In this document: in pieces, positions 47,160 through 59,200 of the stretch
How positions within the stretch are numbered: the first letter of the stretch is position 1
How the letters are laid out: each line of letters starts with the position of its first letter
Origin: Phytoseiulus persimilis
Taxonomy: Eukaryota; Arthropoda; Arachnida; Mesostigmata; Phytoseiidae
Reading direction: 5' to 3'
DNA: 64,000 nt
Assembly (NCBI GenBank): GCA_037576195.1
Contig: CM075101.1
Location: forward strand, 34,410,001-34,474,000
Translations under genes and position numbers: made by a program
Notes under the pieces: generated by a model
What the model saw: the letters and a program-made list of their open reading frames with translations, nothing else
Database searches by the model: none
What the model was told of the DNA's origin: nothing

Positions 47160-49110
47160 AAACAAACAGACGAAAGCGACAACAGAAAATTGAGCGAACC
47201 AGCAAGCGAGCGAGCGAGTGAATGCATAATATTCAAACGGAGATACTTTAAGCGAGGAGCGAAAGGAGGGAAACTTCTGAACGGCCAATCGAATCGAAGC
47301 GAATGGCTCTGCTAGACCTAGTGCGACGACGTTGCGTAATCACTTTAACGAACTGTAGCCGGATGGATTAGATCTACAAGTAAACAAAAATCAACGAAGC
47401 TCTGAGAAATGGCGACACTGTAAATACAAGCAAAAATAAGTGGGGAACCCAGAAACAAACGATACTGGATTCATCAATGCAGCAGGACCTCGGAACCCGT
47501 CGCGACGGGAGCGGTCCTGTGCATCATTATCGCAACCGCCGGAACATTTGTAAACTTGGAAGCAGCAACGACAGCGACGACTTCAAACTTCATCCCCTAT
47601 GACCAGGGTCAAAGGATTCCACCATCGTTGACGTCGACTCTAGGAGAGGCTCAGGATGCTCGGTGAAGAACCGAAATCAATGACGCGTAACGTCGAGTGC
47701 CAAAGTGTTTTCCCTCGATCACTAGATATTGCAAATGATTTATTTCCTCTATCGAGTTCTCGGAGATCCATTATCATCAATCGGACAAGTCGAGTCCGAT
47801 GGTTCCGCAGACATCTATGCGGGCGCGGAGTTCAATAGCGCGCGGAGAATCGTTGGACGCTGACTGCACCGCGGAGCGACAGAGCTGACACTGATGACTC
47901 CTAGGAGAGAATAATGGATTTTTGAACACCCAGGTAAAGGAAACACGGTAGCTATGGAAAAAAACGTCATTCTGCTTTATATTTTGTACAGATAGGCTAG
48001 CTAGCAAATAAGCGAGATGAAATGGAGCTTTCTTCATTTTTTCGATGTAAGGAGAAATGAGCCCTCACGATGATTATTCTGACGATGGAATCACCAGTCC
48101 TGAGCTTCTTCCTGAACGATCTTTGCTGTCTTGAGTTGTGTGCGACGTTGATATGTGGACGAAATAGGATGGGAGGAGGAAAAACGGAACAATAAAAATA
48201 CATAATCTACATTAGAGCCCTCTGAACTCTTTACTGAACTGCTTCTGTGATTGAATCCGCTGAAACATTGGAGGTTGGGATGTGGAGCGGTACTCTTTCG
48301 CCGAGAATATTTTCAGTCAGGATTCTGATGTCCTTGCACGGGAAGGAGATACATCAGGTGGCGTCAATGCCTATGTCGGCAATCGGATTGTAGTCGGTAT
48401 GCGAGTCTTTCGAATTCTAGCCCGATATTCTCTAGATGACAGGACAAAGGCTTAACGGCGTGAGCATGGGGCTTCGGCCGCGGAGAGATCTTTGAACGAG
48501 TTGTGCCTCGATGAACAGACCTACCCGGGGCTCCGTCGTCCACATATAGTGCTTCAAGTCCCCGCCATTGTTTCTGGAGTATCGGCAAAAAAAAAACCGA
48601 AGAGCTAGAGAGATGGGTCCTCGTTCGGAGGATGCGCGTAGAAGAACGACGAGACTCGAGAATTCGCTACATGTCACGTTGCATGGCTTGAAGTGGGCCG
48701 CAACTCATGACTTTCACCCAGTCGGAATCGTTCTTGGTTCCGCTGGGAGAATCGATAATCATAATATTTTCCGCTGGAAATAGGTGAACCTCATCTGACC
48801 AAGCCCATGGACTACTCCAATTCTATGCCTATTCGAACCGTTCACACGAAACGAATTGGCTCGATTGGTGGAGTGGTCCTGTATTCAATTCCAAGTTCTT
48901 CGATCTGGCGCGCTTCCGAGAAGGGATTGATCCCTCATCGATATTGCCTGATTCCGAATGAATACCGGTTTCGGGCTCTTTTCTGGACACTCGTTACAAA
49001 AAGCAACGTTCCAGTGATGCTCAGCAGAGTGGTAACGTTGAGCTCTATCAGGTCGTGGAGGATGTTCCATGTCAGGTGGCAGCTGCTTGACACTGATTGT
49101 GAGGGCAACG
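47160..49110. other. Downstream flank of Abd-B, no gene recognised
   Basis: The first part is A-rich with CAAA/CAGA and GCGA short repeats. Open frames of 70-100 codons occur on both strands, such as 48568-48783 (+) and 48807-49118 (+), without a known domain. Much of it may be the Abd-B 3' untranslated region and regulatory DNA. Confidence 0.3.
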
Positions 49111-49432
49111 CCATATGACCGGACTTGTCCTTGCCCGTCCCGTTTGTCCGGTTACCGGGATTTCAGGGGAAAATGTCCGGTGTCTAGGATTTTGAGAGAA
49201 AAGGTCCGAAGGTCAGGATTCAAGAAGATAATTTTCCAATGTTGAGAATTCATTCTGACTTCTCATCCTAGTACTTAAGACTCATCATTGCTGCACGGAA
49301 TGAGGGAAACATATCGAGGCTTGAGCCTCTCCCAGTCATATATATTGGTTGATTTGGAAATACCCGGTTCTGGCACTGATGTCCTGTTCGGACCATGCCC
49401 GGTTTTCAAGAAAAAAATGTCTGGTCATATGG
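49111..49432. mobile_element. MITE-like element with terminal inverted repeats
   Basis: The left end CCATATGACCGGAC and the reverse complement of the right end CCATATGACCAGAC match at 13 of 14 positions. Inside, a CCGGTT...TTCA...AAAATGTC word occurs twice in direct orientation (about 49156-49188 and 49400-49421). The element is 322 bp, non-coding and A/T- and CCGG-motif-rich. I found no clear target-site duplication, so the exact ends or the family (hAT-type or other) cannot be fixed. Confidence 0.45.
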
Positions 49433-49499
49433 GGTCTCTACTCATGATATTCTGGGAGCCCCACGCCAGAGAACGTCCAACTCCAGTCGCAAGAAGACA

Positions 49500-50400
49500 C
49501 CGGTGTGTGAGCCTTTCACCGTGTAAAGCACAACTGAATATGTGAGAGACCTACTGGGCCCCTCTTGAGGATCCTGCCGGTCGGGACCAAATTAGAGAGT
49601 CGCCTCCATTGCACACGTAGTATATCTTGTTGAGGACGAGCTCGGCTCCGCCTTTCACATGCCTGCGATTTGGGGGCGAAACAAACGACTGACCATCGAA
49701 GAAGAAAATGCCTTGTCACCGATGTTCCAGGGGCGGTGGAAGGCGTCCGCGAAAACATTGACCACTACTTCCGTTTCCTGCATGATCGAGTCGGTAACGA
49801 GCAAGGAAACAGAAATCGTGTTTTCTGCGTTTTATCCATCTTCAAAACCCATCCTATGGATCTACCCTGCATGCAGAGCGGATCCATGTGTGTCCAACAC
49901 TCCCACAAGGAGTATGATCAAGATAAAAGAGTGCGTTTTCTGCGCTATTCACTGACTCTCATTCCTAACGAGAGATCTTTCTCAAGGATTCAGGCTTACA
50001 GCGAACCATCCGACCTACAAAACGTTCGATGCGGACCGGCTCATCATCCTTGATAGATGCCGAAACTCGAGGAGCTTTTCGAGTTCTCTCCGCTTCCTTG
50101 TTCAGGCTAAGATGCGGACAGTGCGTTGAATCATCTCAAGTCCAATCAGTAGAAATCATCGGAGTCTTTCGACCCATTTCGAAACTGTACTGAACGTCTT
50201 CGAGTGCCATCACTTTGAGCGTCCCGGCCGCAGACGGTCGTTCAGGAGGCTCCGTTGACCAACATCACGGAGACCGTGGAAGAACCTCTACGCTCGCGCC
50301 AGGACGATGATGCGCTCGTTCGGGATGACTCCGTCGTCTATGAACTTCTACGGCCGCTTCCCCGGAAAGGCCAACGACGCCATCGCGCGTGGAGGCGCTT
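49500..50400. other. Unassigned stretch between MITE-like element and tandem repeat
   Basis: Plus-strand frames at 49659-49955 (98 codons) and 49670-50053 (127 codons) overlap in different phases and show no known domain. It may be older repeat material associated with the elements on both sides. Confidence 0.25.
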
Positions 50401-50404
50401 ACTG

Positions 50405-50630
50405 AAGCGATCTGGCTTTTTGTAGCCTGAGGAGATGCTTTCCGGATCCATCTGACCATACTTCTTGGAGTCTGAGGGGAAGGTTCCAGAGTCGATCCAA
50501 CCATACTTTCCGGGGTCTAGGGGGGTGATTCGGGGGGGTCGATTTGACCATTCCTTCCATGGTCAACGGGGGTGATTGCGAGGTGGATGCGACCATACTT
50601 TTTGGGGTCTACGGAACTGATTCCACGATC
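50405..50630. repeat. Degenerate 45-48 bp tandem repeat, about four units
   Basis: Each unit contains GACCATACTT followed by GGGGTCTA-type sequence. Read on the minus strand the repeat is in phase and yields 14-16 residue peptides beginning KYG or NGQ (KYGRIHL, NGQIDPPES, KYGWIDSG, KYGQMDPES). It begins just after the stop of the LINE remnant on the same strand, so it is probably the 3' tail of that element. Confidence 0.65.
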
Positions 50631-50638
50631 GCTTACTT

Positions 50639-51490
50639 TCACCTCGGAGTAGGTACTCCTTTTTCTTCAGTATGCTTCCGATTCTGCGGGAGGTTCGATT
50701 CCACTGTTCTTCGTTCTGCAAAACAAACTCTACTTCCTGTCAGGCCTTGCCTCGGTTGGGACAGGGCTTCGCAGTCGGAGACCGTATGGTCTACGTCGTT
50801 CTTTGTATTTGCGTCGCAGTGGGCTGGTTGCTCCTTCGAATCATAGGAGGTACTGATGGAAGCTTCCATGACCTCTGAGGACCAGGGTCGGGCAATAGGT
50901 CAGCTCTCCAGAGTTCCGTTCGGACCAGATCCCGAGATCTGCTGTGCTTTCGAAGATTTCCATAGGTTTCGTAGGTGCTTTCCATCTGCCTGTAGACGAT
51001 ATGTTCCAGGAATTTTTCCACTTCGTGTATCTCCCAGTCTCACCTGTGATCGTCTACACCGCTCTCAGGCGCGTGGATTTCCTCCGGATTCATCAACTCG
51101 TCGATGGATCTTGGCTCTTTTCTCGACCAGGGAACGGCACGAGCCGGCACCAGCAGAGCTGATGCCGGCACCGACCGATGGGCTTTGGTAATCCTGCTTG
51201 CGGTGATTGTTTACGCGCTCACGAGTGCGTCTCATTCTTCTGGTATCGGAGCGCGTGTTGGCTCCAGATAGGGGCTGCGTACAGTGCTTTCGACTGCGCG
51301 ACCGTGGCAAGGATTCTTCTCTGTTCTCTAGAGGCTCCGTGGGTCCGCGGGAGCATCTTCTCCATGCCGGTGGCTGATTTGGCTGCCTCACCGACGACCA
51401 TCTTGACAATTTCGACTCCCTCAAGGTTGGACTGCAGCAGGACGTGTCCTGATCAACCGAATGAGGAGATGGTTCCAGAATGATTTTCAC
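50639..51490 (-). mobile_element. R1/Jockey-like LINE remnant, 3' end of the reverse-transcriptase ORF
   Basis: Minus-strand pieces in several phases follow the C-terminal order of a non-LTR retrotransposon ORF2. GASREQRRILATVAQSKAL then YAAPIWSQ (about 51219-51401) matches the end of the reverse transcriptase thumb. LVEKRAKIHRR (about 51100) matches the later ERxxI region. DVDHTVSDCEAL (about 50760) matches the terminal Cys/His motif of R1-type elements. The frames are broken by shifts at least twice, so the copy is dead. The 5' part (ORF1, endonuclease and most of the polymerase) is absent, as expected of a 5'-truncated LINE insertion. Confidence 0.6.
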
Positions 51491-51499
51491 CCGATGGAG

Positions 51500-52224
51500 A
51501 GAGAGTGCCTCAATCAGTGCCTCAACCGCTATTCAACCGCGCGGAGCGCGCCCGAAGGTCGGCAGCTTGGTGTGTATTCCGCAACGGGAATCGAACCTTC
51601 GGATGTGGTGCTCATGTGCCCACCGCCCTCATGTGTGGTGACTCCTCACATTCGTCGACCGGTGGTAGCGCTTTCCCACCTTTTGCCCTCTGGGAGTTTC
51701 GGAAAATGGAGAATGCAGGATACTTAGTGGGGAAAGCTCGAAAATAAATATCGGGTGCTTGCAAAAGCTCGGCTGACCCAGCTTCGCTCTTTCCAACTCC
51801 GCTTCAAAAAGGCGCAGGAGAATAATTAAATCGTCAGAATGTGCGATTTCCAGTCAGCTTTCAGATTCGGCTAGGCTCTCATCTGTTTTGTCTTCAGAAT
51901 CATAAAGTTCGCCGGAAATCGGGCTAATTGGAAGAATGGAGGGGATCGGCCGCCGCGAACCGGTGATATAAGCCTTGGAAATGGGTATTTTTCGACCCCT
52001 ATGACCATTCGATGCAGGAATGATTTTGTTTGTGCCTGGCCAGGAGAGTTATGGTGACACTGATTCGAAAACTTTTGAGTCTATCGGACGGTTCATGCAG
52101 CCCCCTGGCATCGAGATTTGAGATGAACCCGAGTCTGCTAAGTTGCCGCCAGATCGTTGGAACGCCAATGGTAAAATATCTTGCGTTCAAACTCTGAAGC
52201 GGTGAACCGCGATGGAGGAATCCG
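51500..52224. other. Unassigned stretch
   Basis: No gene recognised. The minus-strand sequence near 51583-51597 contains GGTTCGATTCC, resembling a tRNA B box, but without a matching T stem or A box. A minus-strand 63-codon frame lies at 51999-52190 and could be the last exon of the gene at 52225-52539. Confidence 0.2.
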
Positions 52225-52539
52225 TCACGCCATACGAAGCGTCAGCCTGGTCCCGTAATGCCTGGTCTTGTAAGACGAGTTCCGGGCGCGTTCGGAACTC
52301 ACGATCAGGGCTTTTATCAGGCCACATTCGGCGCTCGGAAATTCCACAGTATCTGTAGAAACCAATTTCAAGGGTGGACAGGCTTCAATTTTCCTCATGA
52401 GCTGTAGCTCGCGGGGAAATCTAGCGGCCTGATGAGCCAACAAAACGAGTCGGGAGAAGTTGAATTTTCCATAGAGTTCTGGCGCCGAACACTTCAGCCA
52501 TCGAAATAGTCCTTCGAAAGCGAGAGGATACCCTTTCAA
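52225..52539 (-). CDS. Unrecognised short gene or exon
   Basis: An open frame of 104 codons beginning with ATG (MKGYPLAFEGLFRWLKCSA). It continues ELYGKFNFSRLVLLAHQAA and CPPLKLVSTDTVEFPSAEC, with a balanced, folded-protein-like composition and no membrane helix. The start lies about 335 bp from, and divergent to, the start of the sodium-channel gene. A downstream piece at 51999-52190 (LGFISNLDARGLHEPSD) may follow after an intron. No family recognised. Confidence 0.35.
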   Translation of the reverse strand: MKGYPLAFEGLFRWLKCSAPELYGKFNFSRLVLLAHQAARFPRELQLMRKIEACPPLKLVSTDTVEFPSAECGLIKALIVSSERARNSSYKTRHYGTRLTLRMA

Positions 52540-52873
52540 CGAAGAAACGGACTGACGTCACATGCTCACGTGACCGTGATTCCGAACCTCCGTGAGCCTG
52601 ACTGAAATAGCTCGCTCGTCACGGTTTGCTCACCGCAATCTTCGATCTCTAACATCTGTCAAGGTCGAGTTTTAATTTCCGCTATGAGCTCTCCCGCTTT
52701 CGCCGTCTCAACTGTAAGTTTCTCTCGAATCCGTGTTTGTCTAGGACCGAGGTCAAATGCGGCAGGCACGGCTATCGGGGTCCATCATTCAGAGCAGCTT
52801 GTGAAGCGAAGAAAGTTCTTCTATCTGGAGGATTCCTGCATTTGTGTGCGACGAGAAGATCGAAAACGTGAGA

Positions 52874-55800
52874 ATGTCCCTCGCCAAGTGGTTCACCCGA
52901 GGGGTTGGGACCAGATTATCAAAGAAGAAAGAACGGAAAAAACTTGCTACTACTCCGGAAGAGGAGATCCGATTGTGAGTACTTTCGAAGATCCGTCATA
53001 CCATGGGGTCGGCTCGGGATTGTCATGTCAGAATCACGACCCCCAACCTACAGGTTGAGCCTAGAATGAAAATCTCAAGTTCATGCACGAACTTTTCATT
53101 CCATCTCTGTAGCGTCGAGCCTATACTCGTTGAAAGCTGCTGCAGCAACTTGCGAGTCATGATGGCTGAGTCTCAAGTTCCCGGTTTGAGCTCAATGCTG
53201 CGGGGTCGCTCTAGAGTCAGAGTTTATTCTTGGGCTTTGTGTGAGTTACGATAATTTCCATCACTATGTACATTCTCGCTCTCGATTTGACAGATAAGAA
53301 TAATGGGTGTATTTCTAGTTTACATAATTATGACTGTGGTTGCGCTCCACTTCCTCCGTGTCCTTTTCGATGACTACTTCTCGTATCCGATATCGGTTTC
53401 CATACGACTTGAAGACACCGTCGGCCTCCTGTTACCAGCGGTGACGATCTGCAACTTGAATCCTATTCGTCGCACTCTGATTTGCGGGAACAACAGTTTC
53501 ACGTTGACCATCCCCGACGAGATAAAAGACTACCTCTGTAACGAAACCTACAGACACATGGTGAGTACACCTCGGTGACCGAGAGCGTCACCTGAGTCGA
53601 AGCTTTTCCCACCCCACTGGTTGTTTTCCTGCTTAGTTTCAGAAGAGATACTAACTGCAGATATCCGACGATGGCGCGAATATGGTGAATGATTTCACCT
53701 TCTGGTTGGCTCGGAGTCAAAGGTTGGACCGAGACGCGGTGAAGGCACTCGGACATAATATCAGGCGTAATGTGCGCAGCTGCACACTGCAAGGGAACAA
53801 GTGCAGTCTGAATCCGGGGTAACATTGAAAGAGTTTTAAAGCCCGATTTACCGACCAACAGCACAGCTGGAATGCCACGGTGGTTCTCAAGCGAATTCAG
53901 TTGTTTCTAGGTTCTTCACGGACACATTCAGTTCAACGTACGGGAACTGTCTGACAATCAACAAGCAGAAACGAGAAAGCGGAGACTTCATCTTCTACCG
54001 ACTTGGTAGGCCTGAACAGGGCCTTGAGTTAATTCTTAATGTGGAAGGTACGTTTCGCCAAAGCGCCCCCGATGTCGGAACCCTGAGCACATCCGTTTTA
54101 AACTACATGTCAGTTGACCGCAAAGATCGTCAACTGGCGATTCCCCTTCTAGTCAATGAATACCTACCAACAACATCGGAAGCTGGTTACATAGCAATGA
54201 TCCATCCTCATGACCTTGAGCCAGACGAAGCTACGGATGGAATATTTATTTCCCCTGATGGCACATCGTACATTGGAGTTAATGTGGTGAGGCCCTCAAT
54301 CTCAGAATCTGATCGGAGGCAAGATACGACACAAATTGGGTCATGACGGAACTCCGGGGGGACGGTCGCTGGACGTTAACCGGGGGACCACAGAACTAAG
54401 AGTGAGCGAGGAACATTGCAGAGGCGCATCGAACGACTGGAGAGTCCTTATCCCTCACACTGTGTGTTCAAATGGCCATCCGAATCAGTGAAGCCCGAAG
54501 ACGATAATTCATACAACCGTGGGGTAAGGAAACCCAATTGATCCTTGCAATGGAATGATTCCCCGAAGCCTGCCAACGCGATGGGACTCAGGTTCACGCT
54601 CGACACGGCTCCCGACGGTCATCCGTACCACGTCTCAATGAGCTTTGCCCCAACGAAAGCCTAACAGGCGAACTGCATCACACCGTACAGAACCAAACGA
54701 CTCGAGCTCATTCTGCGTGTAATATTTTAAGGGCGAATATCGCATTATTTTCGACCCGTTCCAGTCATGACAATGCCGCGCGAGATGAGATATACCTCAA
54801 ATAACTGCTCCGCATTTACGCTCATCGGAAACGAGGGAGAAGGCCGGCTGAGATTCCACCCACTCATGGAGCGCAGATGTTCAACCTGGAATGGCGCATT
54901 AGCAATGGGTTATACACATCCTGGCTGGCCCAAAGTGATGAAGAGCCAGGGTCGGGTGTCATGGAGGAGGATTGGAACAGCCCTCCTCGAGAAAATTCTC
55001 ACTTGCAGGACTGACGTAGTCATGATGTTGCGGGTTCCGTGTTGTCTGGTGGAAGCGGAGGTATCGAGTTCACTTTCTGACCATTTCTCCCATTCGAGAA
55101 TGCCGCTGTTGCCTCCGATCACCTGGTTTTTTCGAATTTCGGTCAGACGTCCACCCGGTGAGACGTCCGCTTCCGCAACGTCTCGCTCTGACTCCACGTG
55201 GTTCTGGGTTTGCCAAGTAGTTCGTAGCTGCCGAGAAAACGATCATGAAATCTCATGAGACTTGGACGTGTGCAGGATGAGACTCGTTCAACGCGGTCTC
55301 CACATAACGAACGTCTCAGCCGATCCCCGGGAGAACCTCCCCAGCTGGGAGGGGACCACCGACCACCGCCCCCGATTCCCCCTGCATCTGAGGCGAGATT
55401 CTGCGCAGGAAGAACTACCCGCCCTCTTGCTCCGAGGAACCATCTCGATTCGTTCTATCGAGGAATGACTCCAACAAACGGCCCAGCTTTCTCTAGCTCT
55501 TGACTTCCACTTGACTGGTAGAATAATCTTGTCTAACTCAGGGCAAGGATCAGATGCAAGTTCTTGCTCCTACGTACCTAGAGTCGGTTCACGCTGGAGA
55601 GCGAACCACCGGGCTCAAGGGATCATACTTCCGCAGCCTATGCCGGAGTGGATCCGAGCGATGGCTTCTGTATCTGACCGCTAGCCGATACCTAACAAAG
55701 TGCGCTGCTGGAGTAGAAGACAGCCAAATACCAAACATCGAATCAGATATCCGAGCTGAGCACGGCGGGAGAGCAAATCGTCGCGAGCCGTGTGGTGTGC

Positions 55801-57424
55801 AACCGTTGGGTCGCGCTGATTACCTCCACCAATAATAACAACTTGGTGCTTGTATCGAATCTGTTTCAGAATTGCTTGAAATACTGCTTGCAAGATGCAA
55901 TCTTCTCGAAATGCGACTGCGAGAGTGTCGCGTTGCCCACTCTCAGCAACGCAAGAAATATTTGTGACATCATCGAATATAACGGTAGGTTCAGTGATAT
56001 TGTAATGTTGCGAAAACCTACAACTCTCTCAATTTGCTCTCGCATCATTCCCTGCGAGATGGTCGAGAAGCTCTCTTGCGGTACCTCGAACAATGAATGA
56101 ATGATGGCCTTCCCGATTTCTAGGATTAGGCAGATATTGCGATCAATTAGGAATATCGAACCATTGTGTTCTCGGGAAGGGATGAATGGTGTTCTTCGCG
56201 GGTGACACAGTTTCTCCATTCATTCCCTTCCCTGTGACCATTCCACGCTGGATCATAACCAGCCGTCAGCTCGAAACAACTACGGGAATCTGATGAACGA
56301 CACAAATTCTTTCTTCCACGGCACTCGGATTGTTCCCCCTGAATTTATCAATTCTGGTGTCGAGCAATGCAATCAGTCGCTCGCCAAACACCGATCTCAT
56401 CCGATTCCCGCTCGTACAACATCAATTTGAAAGCAGTCTGCGAGCGCCACGTAGTTACGCTTGCGGGAAACGAGTCCGTCTTGAAAATCTCGCTGAGGGC
56501 AGTTTCTGCATTTGAGGTAGAAGGGAGAGGTTTCAAACTTCTCTTCCAGAAACCGCGATGTGCCTGGAGAACGTTCGTGCTTCGCAAGAGCAAGGGAATC
56601 TGCAAGATCTCTGCAATTGCCCTCAGGCTTGCACGTAAGTTTGAAATTACCTTGGAGGCAAGTATTGCTCACTTCCCAGTTGGCTCCTCTGACTGATTAT
56701 CAACCTCATTGCAGCGAGCAACCTATACGAGAAGACGACATCAACGGCTAGCTGGGCGAAGGACCAGGTAGACGATGCCCTCCACTGATTCTTGAATTTT
56801 GTGGTTTCGGGAATCTACTCACCTTGGTGTTTTTAAATTAAGGTTTCGACGACGCCGAGCAGTCAGAGCGTGGTCGTGTCGCAGTCATCCAACATGACAC
56901 CCGTGAATGCCTCTCCCGGTGTGAGACCAACGCCGAGAATAGCTTTCAAAGAGACCCGAGTAAAAATGATAATATATTTTCAAAGTTTGATCATCGAAAC
57001 AATCCGACAAGTTCCTCAGTATAATGTGAGCAGATCGTCGGCCAAAGTAGATCTCTACCGAAAGAGTTTGGGAGACATTCACTCTTTGACCCCAATAGGC
57101 AAGCCCCATGCGTTTCGTTCCTTACGACACGCGAACCTTCCAGCCCGCTGGTCTCATTTCAAACATGGGTGGCATCGTCGGAGTTTACTTGTCTTTCGGG
57201 TTTCTTGTGGTCTACGAAATCCTGGAGATATTTTTCCGAGCCGTGTATGTCGCCGTTGATTTCAAGGTCTGTCTTCTTTTACCATGCCTCCAATGGGAAG
57301 ATAAACACCACTGCGATTATTCTCTGAGAGCATTGACTGTACGCAGGCCCTCAGCCGTCGGATAAGAAACAAGTCCAGTGAATATCATGATTTCACTATG
57401 CAACGGGCAAGGAACTTCAAATGA
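52874..57424 (+). CDS. DEG/ENaC amiloride-sensitive sodium channel
   Basis: A trimeric plasma-membrane cation channel subunit with two membrane helices and a large cysteine-rich ectodomain; arthropod members (pickpocket family) act in mechanical, chemical or fluid sensing. The cytoplasmic start is probably ATG 52874 (MSLAKWFTRGVGTRLSKKK). An exon at about 53114-53247 gives SQVPGLSSMLRGRSRVRVY, equivalent to the SxHG region before TM1. TM1 is MGVFLVYIIMTVVALHFLR, followed by LLPAVTICNLNP. The exon from 53911 has TYGNCLTINKQ, the family's GNCYTFN motif. Later exons have RLESPYPSHC, NCLKYCLQDAIFSKCDCES, DLCNCPQACT and RVKMIIYFQSLIIETIRQV. TM2 reads LISNMGGIVGVYLSFGFLV, and the last exon (57347-57424) ends MQRARNFK. 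The usual (G/S)xS selectivity filter appears as S-F-G. Exons between 54560 and 55780 are unclear. Confidence 0.88.
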
Positions 57425-59200
57425 GAATCGGTTTCAAGAATCGCCACCGCAATGTTGACGCGGAACCGAGATATTTCAACATCGAGCGACACACATCGGG
57501 TCCGCCAAGATTGCACGTGAGGAATCATCGGTTCAACCATCGATTCGTACCATTCTCTCCACTTTCAATTGGCCGCTGCGTAGAAATTCCTCGTGTTCTC
57601 CACATCGGTATCCTTTCGCAGGTATGGGACTACCCGAGCCGACGACAGCAGAGGGCAGAACTCGTCCCGGTTCATAGAGCTCCAGAGTTCAGGGTAGATG
57701 TACAGAAGTACCTCAAAATGAAGGAATCTATAAGCAGACTCGATGCTGACTATCGAAAGGATGGCGGCATCTAGAGCGTTCATATCGAGAGTTCTGACCC
57801 ATGGTTCTGTTCGAATGGGTTCTCGGAATGATGATCTCGACCGGAGAATAAAAAAGATCGACGTGCAACACTGACTCTTATCTTCTCGAAATAGGAGTAG
57901 GACCACCCCTCTCGTGAATTTGCTCATGAAGGAGTTCGCTCAGAGCGGTGTCCGACTAAGTCCAACTAAGAAAGGAAGCAGGTGAGAGATGTTGGCAGCG
58001 CACTCTACTCCGCGCGTAAAAACCAGGGGAATCGGAGGGGAGCCGCGATCCATGCCCCTCAGGCTCCTGTTTGAGGCCGCACGGCGCCATAATCATTCTG
58101 ATTCCCGGCCGTTGCCCCTCGCCCCACGATACGGCTCGAGAATGAGGCAGGCTCCAAGAGAGAATGGTACACAGCCCCTGAACACATAGAAACGAAATGG
58201 GACGTTGCCGGATCGACGTTTCGTCTCCAATATCAAACTGCTTCCGAGGGGTTATAGCGATAACTGGCTAGGTGTTCGTTCGTTTGACGAGAACGTGCTT
58301 GGGAACTATAATAATCAGTCAGCTGCCATCCGAGATGGTCCAACATTCTTCGGTCATGCCGTCATGCGATACCATGCATCCGTCGGTCATGCCGTTTATT
58401 CAAACAACGTGCCAGAGTTCACGCCGTCGAGATTCGCTGCTACTACTTATTATGGCCAGCGAAGAATTTCATGGAGAGTGTGTCCATGGTCTGATTAAGG
58501 AGGAGGATGGCTGTGGTCACAGTGGCGGCAAGCCGTTGCCACAGCCGCTCCACGGGCAGCGAGAGCGGCCCAACGTTCTATTTTACACACGATGGACAAC
58601 ACTCGGACCCGGAAGCTGGTTTCGAAGGTTGTGGCCCCTGCGCTCCGACTGGACAGGGTCCGTCTTGTCCAGACGACAGTGCTTTCGATTGGCCGGGCAG
58701 TGGATATTTCGGAAACGAGGTGCGTTGTTCGGGGGCACGCCCCTGCGTACGCTGAGAGAAATGCGCTCGTCTTTCCGACTTCCGATATGCAATATATCCA
58801 GCGGTCGGGGGCGAGCACGAGCTTGAGTTGGACTATTATAAGCATCTCCGATCCGATTGAATAGATGACAAAATCGGACCGGGTGGTTCGTACGGCAATA
58901 CGAACTCTATTCGTCAATACTGACACGGCTGGCGAATAAATCACGAGGTAAATTGCATGCTTTCGGCCCCGTTCAGGCGTTCTGTACCCGCCACACCCTC
59001 TCTGGACGACACGGGGTACCTGCCACGGGGTCATGGCAGTCCGAGAAGCCAACCAGTTGCCCGCCAACTCTCTACGAAAATATTGATATTTGAGAGCAAC
59101 TCATGTGTACTGTCATGTTTCGTGATAACTGATTCCTCTGATTCAGTGTCACCCGTGTGCTACTGCAGTGAATGTAGTTCTTGAAGGATTCTCTACTCCC
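57425..59200. other. Unresolved coding-like region
   Basis: A GC-rich stretch (58207-58870) is open in several frames on both strands at once: plus 58272-58826 (184 codons), plus 58592-58864 (90 codons) and minus 58495-59067 (190 codons). Simultaneous openness reflects base composition, so none can be chosen. The plus frame at 58592 (DNTRTRKLVSKVVAPALRL, VQTTVLSIGRAVDISETRC) looks most like protein. A 12-bp direct repeat CGGTCATGCCGT occurs at 58351 and 58383. Confidence 0.25.

Noticed and set aside
51583-51597. tRNA gene or tRNA-derived SINE (B-box GGTTCGATTCC on the minus strand)
   Set aside because: The five bases on each side of the T loop do not pair, no A box lies at the right distance on the same strand, and no cloverleaf can be drawn.
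58495-59067. A 190-residue minus-strand protein gene
   Set aside because: The same GC-rich interval is open in at least three frames on both strands, none with a known domain, so length alone is not evidence.
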